Assembly: GCA_030428385.1 (NCBI GenBank)
Contig: JAUIDY010000008.1
Location: 1 to 64,000 of the forward strand
Length of the DNA: 64,000 nt
Direction: 5' to 3'
From: Rhodothermia bacterium
Lineage (GTDB): Bacteria > Bacteroidota > Rhodothermia > Rhodothermales > JAAAOL01
Part shown: positions 26,758 to 37,595 of the stretch, piece after piece
How positions within the stretch are numbered: the first letter of the stretch is position 1
Layout of the letters: each line of letters starts with the position of its first letter
The notes under the pieces: generated by a model
The model's database searches: none
Told to the model about the DNA's origin: nothing
The model's input: only the letters and a program-made list of their open reading frames with translations
Program-made: the position numbers and the translations under genes

Positions 26758-27225
26758 ATGGCACTTTTTGGCAACAACAACAGGGAACCGCAGGCTATGG
26801 CCAAACAAACAACGACGCCAGCATCCAATGGCACGTCGCCTAATCAGATTAACATGATTGGCGAAGGCACCATCTTCGAAGGGAAGCTTCGCGCAGAGAA
26901 TGAAGTCGTGATTCGTGGCAAAATCATTGGCACCCTCAGCGTGACAGGTCGTGCCGTCATTGCAGAAAGCGGCGTCATTGATGGCGAACTGGAGGCCACC
27001 AGCGCCGACGTGTCGGGCCAGATCAAGGGCGACCTGCGCGTGAAGGAACGCCTGGTCCTGCGCGGCTCTGCCCGCGTCGATGGCAACGTCTCCACCGGAC
27101 GCTTCATCGTTGAAGAAGGCGCTATGTTTGACGGCGAATGCACCATGGGCAGCCGCACCGTCAAATCGGGCGACATTGCCTCGCTGGTGAGCGCCCTCGA
27201 ACAACGCGATACCGACGAAGACTAG
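26758..27225 (+). CDS. Bactofilin
   Basis: A 155-residue polymer-forming cytoskeletal protein. A flexible, polar N-terminus (to about residue 30) is followed by the right-handed beta-helical bactofilin core with the regular GEGTIFEGKLRAENEVVIRG, GTLSVTGRAVIAESGVIDG and KGDLRVKERLVLRGSARVDGNV rungs, then an acidic tail (EQRDTDED). It lies downstream of the M23 peptidase gene, and atpZ follows immediately (stop and start adjacent), so it may be co-transcribed with the ATP synthase genes. Confidence 0.93.
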   Translation: MALFGNNNREPQAMAKQTTTPASNGTSPNQINMIGEGTIFEGKLRAENEVVIRGKIIGTLSVTGRAVIAESGVIDGELEATSADVSGQIKGDLRVKERLVLRGSARVDGNVSTGRFIVEEGAMFDGECTMGSRTVKSGDIASLVSALEQRDTDED

Positions 27226-27504
27226 ATGGACGTCCCGCCGCCGCCCAGGAAAAACTCCTGGCAGGCGTCCATGCAAGAAGCCTCCCCCTACCTCGGGCTC
27301 GGCATGCAGATTGCCATGTCGATGGTTTTTTTCGTGGGAGGTGGTTATCTGCTTGATCAATGGCTGACCATGACACCCTGGCTGACGATTGTGGGTGCCT
27401 GCCTGGGCATGGTCGCCATTTTTGTGCAGCTTATCCGGGTAACCAAAGAAATTAACCAGCGGCCCAAACCCTCAAAACGTACAGACACCGCTCCCAACGA
27501 ATAA
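27226..27504 (+). CDS. ATP synthase-associated protein AtpZ
   Basis: A 92-residue inner-membrane protein with two helices (MQIAMSMVFFVGGGYLLDQWL and WLTIVGACLGMVAIFVQLIRVT), matching the AtpZ/ATPase_gene1 family encoded in front of many atp operons; the family is linked to magnesium or calcium transport or ATPase assembly. It begins directly after the bactofilin stop. The 216 bases that follow (27505-27720) hold no gene I can support. Confidence 0.85.
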   Translation: MDVPPPPRKNSWQASMQEASPYLGLGMQIAMSMVFFVGGGYLLDQWLTMTPWLTIVGACLGMVAIFVQLIRVTKEINQRPKPSKRTDTAPNE

Positions 27505-27720
27505 TAAAAGCAACCCGTAAAACATGGGGCGACGGCACCAATGCCTAGCCCAGACTTGTACAAGCTATCATGCAGTAGATCGGGGAGCACAAAAAGGCTC
27601 TTCTGCGGCTTCCCCGTCCTTTCATTTATAATTCACCGCTCCTTGCCAAAGCGCGCGGCTCTTTCTACGTAGTTTGGCGTTCCACGGTCCGCTACAAACA
27701 ATAGCCCACATCGCTAGATT

Positions 27721-28065
27721 TTGGCCCTTTTCCTGGGCATAGACAACCCGGTTTGGTGGCTTAGCGTGGGGCTCGGCTGTGGCATCGGCGTGTGCTACAC
27801 CGTGGCGAGTTTTCTCATCAATCGGTGGGCCGCTCGCTTCGAGAGCCGCCGGTTCATGTTGTTTATGATCAGTGGCATGATGGCTCGCCTCGCTCTGGCC
27901 CTCGTGCTGGTCATTCTGATCCTGATGCGGCTCTCTGTTGACCCACGCGCCTTTCTGGTCGCGTTTATGGGGACGTTCGCCATCGGACTGCTGTGGGAAG
28001 TACGGTTTATCCATCGCTTTTCACAAAACCAACACACCGCGTCGGATACCGACGTAACTGCCTAG
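27721..28065 (+). CDS. AtpI-like small membrane protein
   Basis: A 114-residue protein with four predicted membrane segments (VWWLSVGLGCGIGVCYTVASFLI, FMLFMISGMMARLALALVLVILI, AFLVAFMGTFAIGLLWEV and part of the N-terminus). Its place between atpZ and atpB and its size suggest the AtpI group that helps assemble the c-ring, although the sequence is too plain to be sure. The start is a TTG at 27721; no ATG further in gives a complete first helix. It lies 32 bases before atpB. Confidence 0.6.
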   Translation: MALFLGIDNPVWWLSVGLGCGIGVCYTVASFLINRWAARFESRRFMLFMISGMMARLALALVLVILILMRLSVDPRAFLVAFMGTFAIGLLWEVRFIHRFSQNQHTASDTDVTA

Positions 28066-28097
28066 ACCATTACGACTTCCGGTTAGCCCGGTTTTCC

Positions 28098-29327
28098 ATG
28101 AAGCTTTTTCGCGTGCTTTTTCTGGCCCTTTTGGCAGGCTTCCTGAGCGTGCCCCCGGCGAACGCTGCCGCCGAAGGGGAAGACCTGGATCCGATCCACC
28201 ACTCGGCGGATGGCTACTACCTCGACTTTATGCCGATTGGCAAGGTGGAACTGCCCCGTCTGTTTCTGGTGCGCCGCGCGGATGGCTCACTCGGATTTGA
28301 CGCCTACGGCAGCACTGCCTCCGCGCTCCACTCACATGAATACGTCCCTGAAGCCGGACATGGCGCGGAAGACGACGCCCACGGAGAGACCGCTGACGAA
28401 GGGCACGGCGAAGAAGCGGGTATTGAGGCACTCATCGCCTCGGGGCTTCACCTAGACGCCCACCTCGTCCCTGCCGATGGCGGCCATGTGATCATCGACT
28501 TCTCCGTCACGCGCCACCTCGTCTTCGCCATTTTGGGAGCGCTGCTGGTTATCCTCATCTTCACCTCACTCGCACGCCGGTATGCCCGCGGCATCGGACG
28601 CGAGACGGCGCCCAAAGGCGTCTTCCAGAATCTCTTTGAGACGCTTGTCCTTTTTGTACGCGACGAAATTGCCCGTCCCAACCTCGGCGAAAAGCATTAC
28701 CGAAAATTCCTGCCGTATCTCCTCACGGCGTTCTTCTTCATCCTGATTTGTAACCTGCTCGGCCTCGTGCCCTTTGGCGCCACCGCCACATCGAACCTGA
28801 TGATCACGGCGGTGCTGGCAACCACTACGTTTATCCTGACGCAGGTGAATGGTTCGAAGGACCACTGGATGCACGTGCTCTGGCCGCCGGGCGTCCCCAC
28901 CTTTGTGAAGCCGATCCTCATTCCCGTGGAGATCATGGGGCTGTTCACCAAGCCCATCGCGCTCGCCATCCGTCTGTTTGCGAACCTCACGGCGGGCCAC
29001 CTCGTGATCCTCAGTCTGATCGGGTTGATCTTCTCCTTCGGCAAAATTTTTGGCCCCGGCGTGGGCTACGGCGTCGCGCCCGTCAGCATTGCGTTCTCGC
29101 TGTTTATCTACCTGCTTGAACTGCTGGTGTCGTTTATTCAGGCGTACATCTTCACGATGCTCTCGGCGCTGTTCATCGGCATGGCGGTGGCCGAACACGA
29201 CCATCACCACGACGAAGCGCACGACGACCACCATCACGCCGCGCTGCATCCGGCAGAACATGCGGCCTCGGCCCAGCCGATTATCGGCAATGGAGCGGAG
29301 CAGCCCCAGCCGGTCGCCGTCGCCTAA
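28098..29327 (+). CDS. atpB: F0F1 ATP synthase subunit a, with signal peptide and His-rich tail
   Basis: The stator half-channel subunit that passes protons to the c-ring. The start at 28098 (MKLFRVLFLALLAGFLSVPPANA) gives 409 residues with a signal peptide, followed by about 110 periplasmic residues rich in His, Glu and Asp (HGAEDDAHGETADEGHGEE), then the membrane core. The essential arginine is in IALAIRLFANLTAGHL. The C-terminus carries an extra tail (EHDHHHDEAHDDHHHAALHPAEH) that is absent from the usual 240-280 residue subunit. Longer forms with signal peptides are common in Bacteroidota; the histidine-rich tail is less usual. It opens the atpB-E-F-H-A-G run. Confidence 0.95.
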   Translation: MKLFRVLFLALLAGFLSVPPANAAAEGEDLDPIHHSADGYYLDFMPIGKVELPRLFLVRRADGSLGFDAYGSTASALHSHEYVPEAGHGAEDDAHGETADEGHGEEAGIEALIASGLHLDAHLVPADGGHVIIDFSVTRHLVFAILGALLVILIFTSLARRYARGIGRETAPKGVFQNLFETLVLFVRDEIARPNLGEKHYRKFLPYLLTAFFFILICNLLGLVPFGATATSNLMITAVLATTTFILTQVNGSKDHWMHVLWPPGVPTFVKPILIPVEIMGLFTKPIALAIRLFANLTAGHLVILSLIGLIFSFGKIFGPGVGYGVAPVSIAFSLFIYLLELLVSFIQAYIFTMLSALFIGMAVAEHDHHHDEAHDDHHHAALHPAEHAASAQPIIGNGAEQPQPVAVA

Positions 29328-29413
29328 CCGAACCCCTTTACTCCCCGGCGGCTGCGGCTTGCAACCGCCACTTTCACACCAACAACCTCTTACGAAAAAA
29401 CACAGGTACACAC

Positions 29414-29641
29414 ATGGACCCGAATGCTCTTGCTTTCCTTGGCGCTGGAATTGGCGCTGGTCTTGTTGCTCTCGGCGCTGGCCTCGGCATTGGCCGCCTC
29501 GCTGGCCCCGCCATGGAAGGCTCGGCGCGTCAGCCGGAAGCCGCTGGCGATATCCGTACGTCGATGATTATCGCGGCAGCCCTCATCGAGGGTGTGGCGC
29601 TCTTCGGCCTCGTGATCTGCATCCTGCTGGCCACGAAGTAA
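29414..29641 (+). CDS. atpE: F0F1 ATP synthase subunit c
   Basis: Forms the rotating membrane ring. The 75 residues are a typical two-helix hairpin: a glycine-rich first helix (GAGIGAGLVALGAGLGIG), the polar loop with ARQPE, and the ion-binding carboxylate E59 in AALIEGVALFG. The residue pattern around E59 lacks the Gln/Ser-Tyr set of sodium-binding rings, so proton coupling is likely. It lies 86 bases after atpB. Confidence 0.97.
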   Translation: MDPNALAFLGAGIGAGLVALGAGLGIGRLAGPAMEGSARQPEAAGDIRTSMIIAAALIEGVALFGLVICILLATK

Positions 29642-29735
29642 CAACGCCTCCGCGTAGACCCATCATTTGGCGGAACGGGGCGCGTGTGCCCGGTCCCGCC
29701 GAGGTGAACAGCTATACGCTAAAACCATTCGTCCT

Positions 29736-30245
29736 ATGAGCATCACGCTGGCAGCAAGCCTGCTGAATCCCAACTTTGGACTGGTCATCTGGATCACCAT
29801 CGTTTTTGTGTTGCTGCTCGTCGTCTTGCGCCGATTTGCCTGGGGGCCAATCACCAAAGCGCTGGAAGAACGCGAGCAGACCATCGATGCGTCGATCCAA
29901 CGGGCTGAACAGGCCCTCGCCGAAGCCAAGCAGATCCAGGCCGACAACGAAAAGGCCCGCCGCGAAGCTGAACAGGAAGCCCAGCGCCTCCTGCGCGAAG
30001 CCCGCGAAGAAGTGGAGCGGCTGCGGAACGACGAGGTGCAGAAGACCCGCGACCAGATTCAGCAGATGCGCACGCAGGCCCAGGCCGAAATCGAGCGCGA
30101 GAAGCAAAGCGCCCTCGAAGAGTTGCGCACGGAAGTGGCTGACCTCGCCATCCAAGCCGCCGAGAAAATCCTCACGGAAAACCTCGACGGCGACCGCCAG
30201 CGTAAGCTCGTGCAGGGCTTCATCGACGACCTTCCGAAGAACTAG
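29736..30245 (+). CDS. atpF: F0F1 ATP synthase subunit b
   Basis: The peripheral-stalk subunit. ATG at 29736 (MSITLAASLLNPNFG) gives 169 residues: one N-terminal membrane helix (LVIWITIVFVLLLVVLRRFAW) and a long charged coiled coil (EEREQTIDASIQRAEQALAEAKQ onward). Upstream in-frame ATG at 29667 would add a polar stretch not seen in the family. It follows atpE and precedes atpH by 78 bases. Confidence 0.95.
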   Translation: MSITLAASLLNPNFGLVIWITIVFVLLLVVLRRFAWGPITKALEEREQTIDASIQRAEQALAEAKQIQADNEKARREAEQEAQRLLREAREEVERLRNDEVQKTRDQIQQMRTQAQAEIEREKQSALEELRTEVADLAIQAAEKILTENLDGDRQRKLVQGFIDDLPKN

Positions 30246-30323
30246 TCTAACCTGTTGGTTTGTGGCGTCGCGCTTCGTAACAGAAGCCGATAGCCAACGG
30301 CCAATAGCTGACAGCCAACCCTT

Positions 30324-30878
30324 ATGAAAAACCTCTCCGTCGCCCGGCGGTACGCCCAGGCGCTGTACGAAGAAGCCGCTGCCCAAGCGAATGTGGCCAA
30401 GGTAGACGCCGACATGGTGTTGATCCGGCAGTCGCTGGCGGATTCGCGGGAGTTGGTGTCGTTTTTCGAGAGCCCGGTGATCAACCGGGAGAAGAAGGAC
30501 ACCGTCGTGAAGCAGCTCTTCGGCGACCGGATCGAACCCGTGACGCTCGACTTCCTGCACCTGCTCATCGCCAAGGGACGCGAAAACCTGTTCCCGGACG
30601 TGGTGGAAGCCTACGAAAGCCTCCGCGACGAACAGCAGGGCGTGGTGAAGGTGCATGCCCGCACCGCCCATCCGCTCGGCGATGCCGAGAAGAAGGCGCT
30701 GGGGCAAGCGTTGGTGAAACGCACCGGCAAAAAAGTCCGCCTCACGACAACCGAAGACCCGTCGCTGATTGGCGGCGTCATCGTGCGCGTGGGCGACACG
30801 GTCTACGACGGCAGCGTCCGCAACAAACTGGCCAGCCTGCGCGAGCAGCTTGGTCAAGGCTCCTTTTTGATGAATTGA
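30324..30878 (+). CDS. atpH: F0F1 ATP synthase subunit delta
   Basis: Links the peripheral stalk to the F1 head. The 184 residues start MKNLSVARRYAQALYEEA, and the C-terminal part has the conserved GGVIVRVGDTVYDGSVRNKLASLREQL, the signature of the delta/OSCP family. Order and orientation match a standard atp operon. Confidence 0.96.
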   Translation: MKNLSVARRYAQALYEEAAAQANVAKVDADMVLIRQSLADSRELVSFFESPVINREKKDTVVKQLFGDRIEPVTLDFLHLLIAKGRENLFPDVVEAYESLRDEQQGVVKVHARTAHPLGDAEKKALGQALVKRTGKKVRLTTTEDPSLIGGVIVRVGDTVYDGSVRNKLASLREQLGQGSFLMN

Positions 30879-30940
30879 CGGGTGCGCGGCCCGGAATGTC
30901 CCGGCGTCCCACTCCTTAATCCCTATTCCCAGATACAATT

Positions 30941-32533
<1,593 letters not shown>

Positions 32534-32597
32534 CCACGGGACGGCGAAGCGAGAACGAGCACCGCTCTTCCCGCTTCCCCCAAACCCCTTCCCATAG

Positions 32598-33524
32598 ATG
32601 GCAAGTCTTCGCGACATACGCAACCGGATCGGCTCGGTTAAAAACACGCAACAGGTGACGCGCGCCATGAAGATGGTGGCCGCCGCCAAGCTGCGCCGTG
32701 CCCAGGAACGCATCTTTCGCACGCGTCCCTACGCCTTCAAGCTCGGCGAAATCATGAGCCACCTGAAGCGCCAACTCGATCCGAGCGCCCACCTGCTGTT
32801 CAAGGGCCGCGAAGAAGTGGACGGCGCGCTGCTGATTGTCGTGACTGGCGACCGTGGATTGGCTGGAGCGTTTAATGCCAACGCCATCAAGCTGGCCGAA
32901 CAAACCATCGCCGACGAATACCAGGCCCTCCACGAAGCCGGTAACCTGTACCTGATCTGCATCGGGCGCAAGGGCCACGAACATTTCGGCAAGCGCGGCT
33001 ATCAACTGCTGGGCGACTTCCGGGGCGCGTTCAACGACCTGTCGTTTGACACCGCGCAAGCCGTGATGAAAATCGCCGTTGACGGCTTTGTGGATGACCG
33101 CTGGGACGAAGTGAAGGTGGTGTACAACGAGTTCAAGAACACAATCTCGCAGAACCGCATCGCCGAGCCACTGCTGCCGCTGCCGAAGGAGCAGTTCATC
33201 ACGCCGGTGATGGAAGTGCAGATCGAGCACCACGCGGAGGTCAGCGAGACCTACACCGACGACTATATCTTTGAGCCGAACGCATCGGACATCCTCGAAG
33301 TGCTCATCCCCCGCTTCCTGAATTACCAGTTGTGGCGGGCCTTGCTGGAATCCAACGCCGCTGAGCAAGGCGCGCGCATGGTGGCGATGGACAACGCCAC
33401 CTCGAATGCCGATGAACTGCTGCGGAGCCTCAAGCTGCAATACAACCGCGCCCGTCAGAGCGCCATCACCACCGAGATTCTCGAAATTGTGGGCGGTGCC
33501 GATGCACTGGCAAAAGCAGGATAA
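32598..33524 (+). CDS. atpG: F0F1 ATP synthase subunit gamma
   Basis: The central rotor shaft. The 308 residues begin MASLRDIRNRIGSVKNTQQVTRAMKMVAAAKLRRAQ and end with NATSNADELLRSLKLQYNRARQSAITTEILEIVGGADAL, the two helices that form the shaft. The usual next genes atpD (beta) and atpC (epsilon) are absent: a tRNA gene and then unrelated genes follow. Confidence 0.97.
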   Translation: MASLRDIRNRIGSVKNTQQVTRAMKMVAAAKLRRAQERIFRTRPYAFKLGEIMSHLKRQLDPSAHLLFKGREEVDGALLIVVTGDRGLAGAFNANAIKLAEQTIADEYQALHEAGNLYLICIGRKGHEHFGKRGYQLLGDFRGAFNDLSFDTAQAVMKIAVDGFVDDRWDEVKVVYNEFKNTISQNRIAEPLLPLPKEQFITPVMEVQIEHHAEVSETYTDDYIFEPNASDILEVLIPRFLNYQLWRALLESNAAEQGARMVAMDNATSNADELLRSLKLQYNRARQSAITTEILEIVGGADALAKAG

Positions 33525-33597
33525 GCCGAACGCAAAGGCGTTGCGCAACGTTTGACAACATCGTATATTTCGCGCCCCAACACAATTCAGCCAACAC

Positions 33598-33687
33598 GGA
33601 GAGGTGGGTGAGTGGCTGAAACCACCGGTTTGCTAAACCGGCGTACCGGGAACACTGGTACCGAGGGTTCGAATCCCTCCCTCTCCG
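33598..33687 (+). tRNA. tRNA-Ser (anticodon GCT)
   Basis: A 90-base type II tRNA. The acceptor stem GGAGAGG (33598-33604) pairs with CCTCTCC (33680-33686), the discriminator is G, and CCA is not encoded. The anticodon stem GGTTT-GCT-AAACC sets the anticodon GCT at 33632-33634, reading AGC/AGU. A long variable arm (GTACCGGGAACACTGGTAC) and GGTTCGAATCC T-loop are visible, which fit serine. Confidence 0.97.
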
Positions 33688-33691
33688 CTCC

Positions 33692-33726
33692 AAGCCGATC
33701 CCTGACAACAGGGGTCGGCTTTTTTC
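33692..33726 (+). terminator. Intrinsic terminator after tRNA-Ser
   Basis: AAGCCGATCCCTG pairs with CAGGGGTCGGCTT with one mismatch, followed by TTTTTT. Confidence 0.85.
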
Positions 33727-33808
33727 ATGGCATACCGTGAACCCTTTGCGTAAATAGACCTACAAGCTTGTCGATACTAGAACGGGGCGCAGCGAGCAAG
33801 ACCAACGA

Positions 33809-33899
33809 CTCCCTTGAGGAGGCTGTCGCATCGCGAATGGGGATGTTTGCTACGTTTCAACACCTTCTGGCCCTTTAGGGTCACCTCCCTCAAGGGAGG
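33809..33899. repeat. Long-range inverted repeat upstream of the VPS10/BNR gene
   Basis: CTCCCTTGAGGAGG (33809-33822) is the complement, with one extra base, of CCTCCCTCAAGGGAG (33884-33898). The arms enclose about 60 bases with no open frame. Likely an intergenic mobile hairpin or fold in the leader of the next gene. Confidence 0.45.
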
Positions 33900-33961
33900 G
33901 GGTGTGCGTGCGTCCAATAAGAAAGTATTCGCAAATTCAGGTCGTGCAATTCGTTTGAGGT

Positions 33962-36900
33962 ATGAAAAAGCGCTGGATGTGGAGCGGCCTGTCCGCTGTA
34001 GTTCTGCTCGGCGTCGTAGGGGGACTTTTTGTTTTCCAAACGCCTCCGCCCAATCCCACCGACCCGCTCGCAGTGGCGCGGGCGCAGCATGGCTACCCGT
34101 CATCGCCGGAGGCGTTGCGGCAGGCTGATATCGAAGACAGAATCGCACGACGCGCGCAAGGATATGCCAAACCGAATAACCCTGACCTGTTCTTCCAGTA
34201 TCATCAGGAAATCCGCACGCGGCTGGACGACCCCACGCAGCAGTACGCCCCCAACTATCGCCTGCAGGCGCTGCGGGCGGCACAACAAGTTCGCAAGTCC
34301 AGCAGTAAACAACTAAACTGGCAAGAGCGCGGACCCGGCAACGTGAGCGGACGCACCCGGGGCCTTGTAGTGGATGTGCGCGATTCCGCAGGCAACACCT
34401 GGTATGCCGGCTCGGTGGGCGGCGGTATCTGGAAAACCGAAAACGCGGGGCAATCGTGGCGCAACCTTACGCCCGACCTGCCCAACCTCGCCACGGTCTC
34501 CCTGGCGCAGTGTACCGTACAGCCCCAGGTGTTTTATGCTGGTACGGGCGAAGGCTTTTTTAACGCCGATGCCATTCGCGGCGATGGGATCTGGAAATCC
34601 ACCGATGGCGGCGAGACCTGGACCCAGCTTGCCAGCACCGCCAACAGCCCCAACTTTCGCACGGTCAACCGGCTGATTGTCGATCCAAGCAATCCCAGCA
34701 CGGTTGTGGCTGCCACCAACGCCGGGCTGCTGCGCACCACCGACGGCGGCGAGACATGGCAAACGGTGTATGCGTCACCCAACCCGGTGCAGCAGGTGAT
34801 CGCTACCCCGAATGACTTTCGCATTCAGTATGCCGCCGAGTATAAAGGGGGCGTGCTGAAATCAGAGGATAGCGGACAGAACTGGCGGCAGGTGTTTCGA
34901 TGGAGTGACTATTACAGTTCAAAAAGTATTGAGGGCCGCATGGAACTAGCGGTGGCCCCTAGCCAGCCCGTCAAGGTGTTCTTTGTAGTCGATCATGTGG
35001 TGTCTTCGGACTTCTGGCTTTCCAATGACCGGGGCGAAACCTGGCGCATCCTCCCGGAGGATGATGGCGATGCGCCCGATTGGCTCTCTGGGCAAGGGTG
35101 GTACGATAACACCATCGCGGTGCATCCGTTTGACAGCCGCACCGTTTTTGTAGGTGGCATCAACCTGTGGCAAATACGGGTGGCCCGCTCGGACGACAAA
35201 CGCACCACCACCGAGATCACCAACTGGTTTGAGGGTCGTCCTAACCCGGATCACCCCAGCGGCTTCTTCCCCTTCGTGCACGCCGACCACCACGGCCTTT
35301 TTACCGTGCCGTTTGATGAAGACACCGAATCGTTCCGCCTCATCAACACCAACGATGGCGGGGTGGAATATTCCGATGATGGCGGCATTACGTGGAGCAA
35401 AACCCTCACGGGCTACAACACCTCCCAGTTTTACGGCGCTGACAAACAGCCCGGTGCCAATGCCTTCATCGGCGGGATGCAGGACAACGGAACGTGGCGT
35501 TCTCCAGAGGGAGCCAACGCCGCCGCAACGACGCCCTGGCTCAACCAGTTGGGCGGCGATGGCTTTTCTACGGTTTGGCATGCCGAAGATCCGGCGCGGC
35601 TGATGGGGTCTATCCAGTTTAATGACTTCTGGCGTACGCTGGACGGTGGCGCTACATGGGAACAGGCAACCGAAGGATTACCAAACACGGGATTTTTTAT
35701 TTCTACCCTCGCCAAATCCCAGAGTGACCCCGAACTGCTCCTCACTACCTCGCCTGTTGGCATCTGGCGCTCCGACACCTTCGGTGCTCGCTGGTCACCT
35801 GCCACGCTCGACTCCTCAGGGCGCTGGTATCCCTTTGGAAACCGGGCCCCGGCGGCCCTCTCCATCGCCGACCCACAGGTGATGTGGGCCGGGGCACGCA
35901 TGACCAACACGCACTCGCTGTTTGTGTCGCAAGACGGCGGCCTGACGTTTACGCCCACCTCCCAAGCCCCCAACGTGTCGGCCAGTATTAGTGGACTTGC
36001 CACCCACCCTACCGATCCCCAAACGGCCTATGCCCTCTTCTCAGCAGCCAACGCCCCCAAAATCATCCGCACTACCGATCTCGGAAACACGTGGGAAAAC
36101 CTCACCGGCACCGTGGACACGGGCGCAGCGCTCAGTTCCAATGGCTTTCCGAATGTGGCAACGTATGCGCTGTTGGTGATGCCCTTCAATCCAAACGTGC
36201 TGTGGGCCGGCACCGAGATTGGCCTGTTTGTGTCGGAGGATGGCGGTGGGACGTGGCAGTATGCCAACAACGGCCTCCCCGCGGTTTCCATCTGGCAACT
36301 TTCCATTGTGGACGATCAGGTGGTGGCCGCCACCCACGGACGCGGCGTCTGGTCGGTATCTTTGCCCGAACTGACCAATTACCTACCGCCTTCTGTGGTT
36401 CGTTCGCCCCGCTTCAACGACCTGTTCTTTACCCCTGCTAGCGCGCTTGGCCTCGATGTGGATGTTCGTTCAGACTATGACTCGCTCGATGTGTGGTTGG
36501 ACGAGGTGTTATTGGCTCGCCTGACAACACCCTACGATACCGTCTTCTCGCTTCCGCTTTTGGTCGAAGCGCCCTCTACGCGGACTGCTCAGTTGGTTGC
36601 TTACCGAAACGGACAAACGTATCAATCGGCACAAGAATCGGTGAACGTGTTTCCCGTAGCAGCGCCTCAGGTTCGTTTTGAGAGTTCATTTGAGGACGAA
36701 TCAGATGATTTCTTTGGCGACGGCTTTGAAGAAGAACGGTACGGCGACTTCGCCAACCGTGCGGTACACACCCGCCACCCGTACCGCAGCCGACAAGAGA
36801 TTACCTACCTGCTGCGGGTGCCGATTAAGGTCGCCGCTCGCGAGGCCGTGCTGTCCTACCGCGATATTGCCATCATTGAGCCCGGCGAACCCGGCACAAC

Positions 36901-37498
36901 ATTTGGCGATCAGGAATTCTGGGACTATGTGGTGGTGGAAGGCAGCACCAATAGCGTCGTATGGAAGCCGCTCGCGCCGGGATATGATGCCGACTTCGAC
37001 ACCCGTTGGCGGACCGTGTATGACGAAGACCGACCGCCGGACGCTTCGCTGTTTGTGGAACACACGATCAACCTGCACGACACCTTCAACCCGGGCGACG
37101 TGATTTTCCTCCGCTTTCGTCTCTTCGCCGACGCCGCGGTCAGCGGCTGGGGCTGGGTGATCGACGACCTCCGCATCCAACCCGATGCGACCGTTGCCAC
37201 TGAAACCACCGTTCCTTCGGAAGCGCTGGCGTTGTTGCCTAGTTACCCCAACCCGTTTGTCGAAGAAGCAACACTGCCGTACCGTGTCCCAACGACAGGC
37301 CCGGTGCAGCTTGCTATTTTCGACCTCCAAGGGCGTCGCGTACGAACGCTGGTAGACACCATCATGCCCGCCGGGGCGCATACCGTGCCGTGGGACGGAC
37401 GCACCGATGCAGGAACGGCCGTTGCCAGCGGCGTCTACTTCGCCCGGCTCCGCACGGAAGCGGGCACCCGGACGCAGCAACTGGTGCGGGTGCGTTAA
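33962..37498 (+). CDS. Secreted VPS10/BNR-repeat propeller protein with T9SS-type sorting domain
   Basis: A 1178-residue surface or secreted protein. A signal/anchor helix (WSGLSAVVLLGVVGGLFVF) is followed by repeated BNR/Asp-box motifs such as GGIWKTENAGQSWRNL, GIWKSTDGGETWTQL, GLLRTTDGGETWQTV and GLFVSEDGGGTWQYA, which build sortilin-like beta-propellers (about residues 120-800). A beta-sandwich region of some 250 residues and a final Por sorting domain (LLPSYPNPFVEEATLPYRVP, GVYFARLRTEAG) follow. No catalytic set of a sialidase is visible. Related proteins are common in Rhodothermia and gliding Bacteroidota, with unknown substrates. It has no operon partner. Confidence 0.9.
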   Translation: MKKRWMWSGLSAVVLLGVVGGLFVFQTPPPNPTDPLAVARAQHGYPSSPEALRQADIEDRIARRAQGYAKPNNPDLFFQYHQEIRTRLDDPTQQYAPNYRLQALRAAQQVRKSSSKQLNWQERGPGNVSGRTRGLVVDVRDSAGNTWYAGSVGGGIWKTENAGQSWRNLTPDLPNLATVSLAQCTVQPQVFYAGTGEGFFNADAIRGDGIWKSTDGGETWTQLASTANSPNFRTVNRLIVDPSNPSTVVAATNAGLLRTTDGGETWQTVYASPNPVQQVIATPNDFRIQYAAEYKGGVLKSEDSGQNWRQVFRWSDYYSSKSIEGRMELAVAPSQPVKVFFVVDHVVSSDFWLSNDRGETWRILPEDDGDAPDWLSGQGWYDNTIAVHPFDSRTVFVGGINLWQIRVARSDDKRTTTEITNWFEGRPNPDHPSGFFPFVHADHHGLFTVPFDEDTESFRLINTNDGGVEYSDDGGITWSKTLTGYNTSQFYGADKQPGANAFIGGMQDNGTWRSPEGANAAATTPWLNQLGGDGFSTVWHAEDPARLMGSIQFNDFWRTLDGGATWEQATEGLPNTGFFISTLAKSQSDPELLLTTSPVGIWRSDTFGARWSPATLDSSGRWYPFGNRAPAALSIADPQVMWAGARMTNTHSLFVSQDGGLTFTPTSQAPNVSASISGLATHPTDPQTAYALFSAANAPKIIRTTDLGNTWENLTGTVDTGAALSSNGFPNVATYALLVMPFNPNVLWAGTEIGLFVSEDGGGTWQYANNGLPAVSIWQLSIVDDQVVAATHGRGVWSVSLPELTNYLPPSVVRSPRFNDLFFTPASALGLDVDVRSDYDSLDVWLDEVLLARLTTPYDTVFSLPLLVEAPSTRTAQLVAYRNGQTYQSAQESVNVFPVAAPQVRFESSFEDESDDFFGDGFEEERYGDFANRAVHTRHPYRSRQEITYLLRVPIKVAAREAVLSYRDIAIIEPGEPGTTFGDQEFWDYVVVEGSTNSVVWKPLAPGYDADFDTRWRTVYDEDRPPDASLFVEHTINLHDTFNPGDVIFLRFRLFADAAVSGWGWVIDDLRIQPDATVATETTVPSEALALLPSYPNPFVEEATLPYRVPTTGPVQLAIFDLQGRRVRTLVDTIMPAGAHTVPWDGRTDAGTAVASGVYFARLRTEAGTRTQQLVRVR

Positions 37499-37595
37499 GA
37501 ACACCTTGCGTCTTGCACTTCTAGGGCGATTCGCCGACTTTTAGCCTGTCTCTTCCTGTTGGACATTCTGTCCTTCACCTACACCCTGTTACCTC

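Noticed and set aside
33598-33687. Attachment site of an integrated element at tRNA-Ser
   Set aside because: No integrase gene nearby and no repeated 3' end of the tRNA found downstream.
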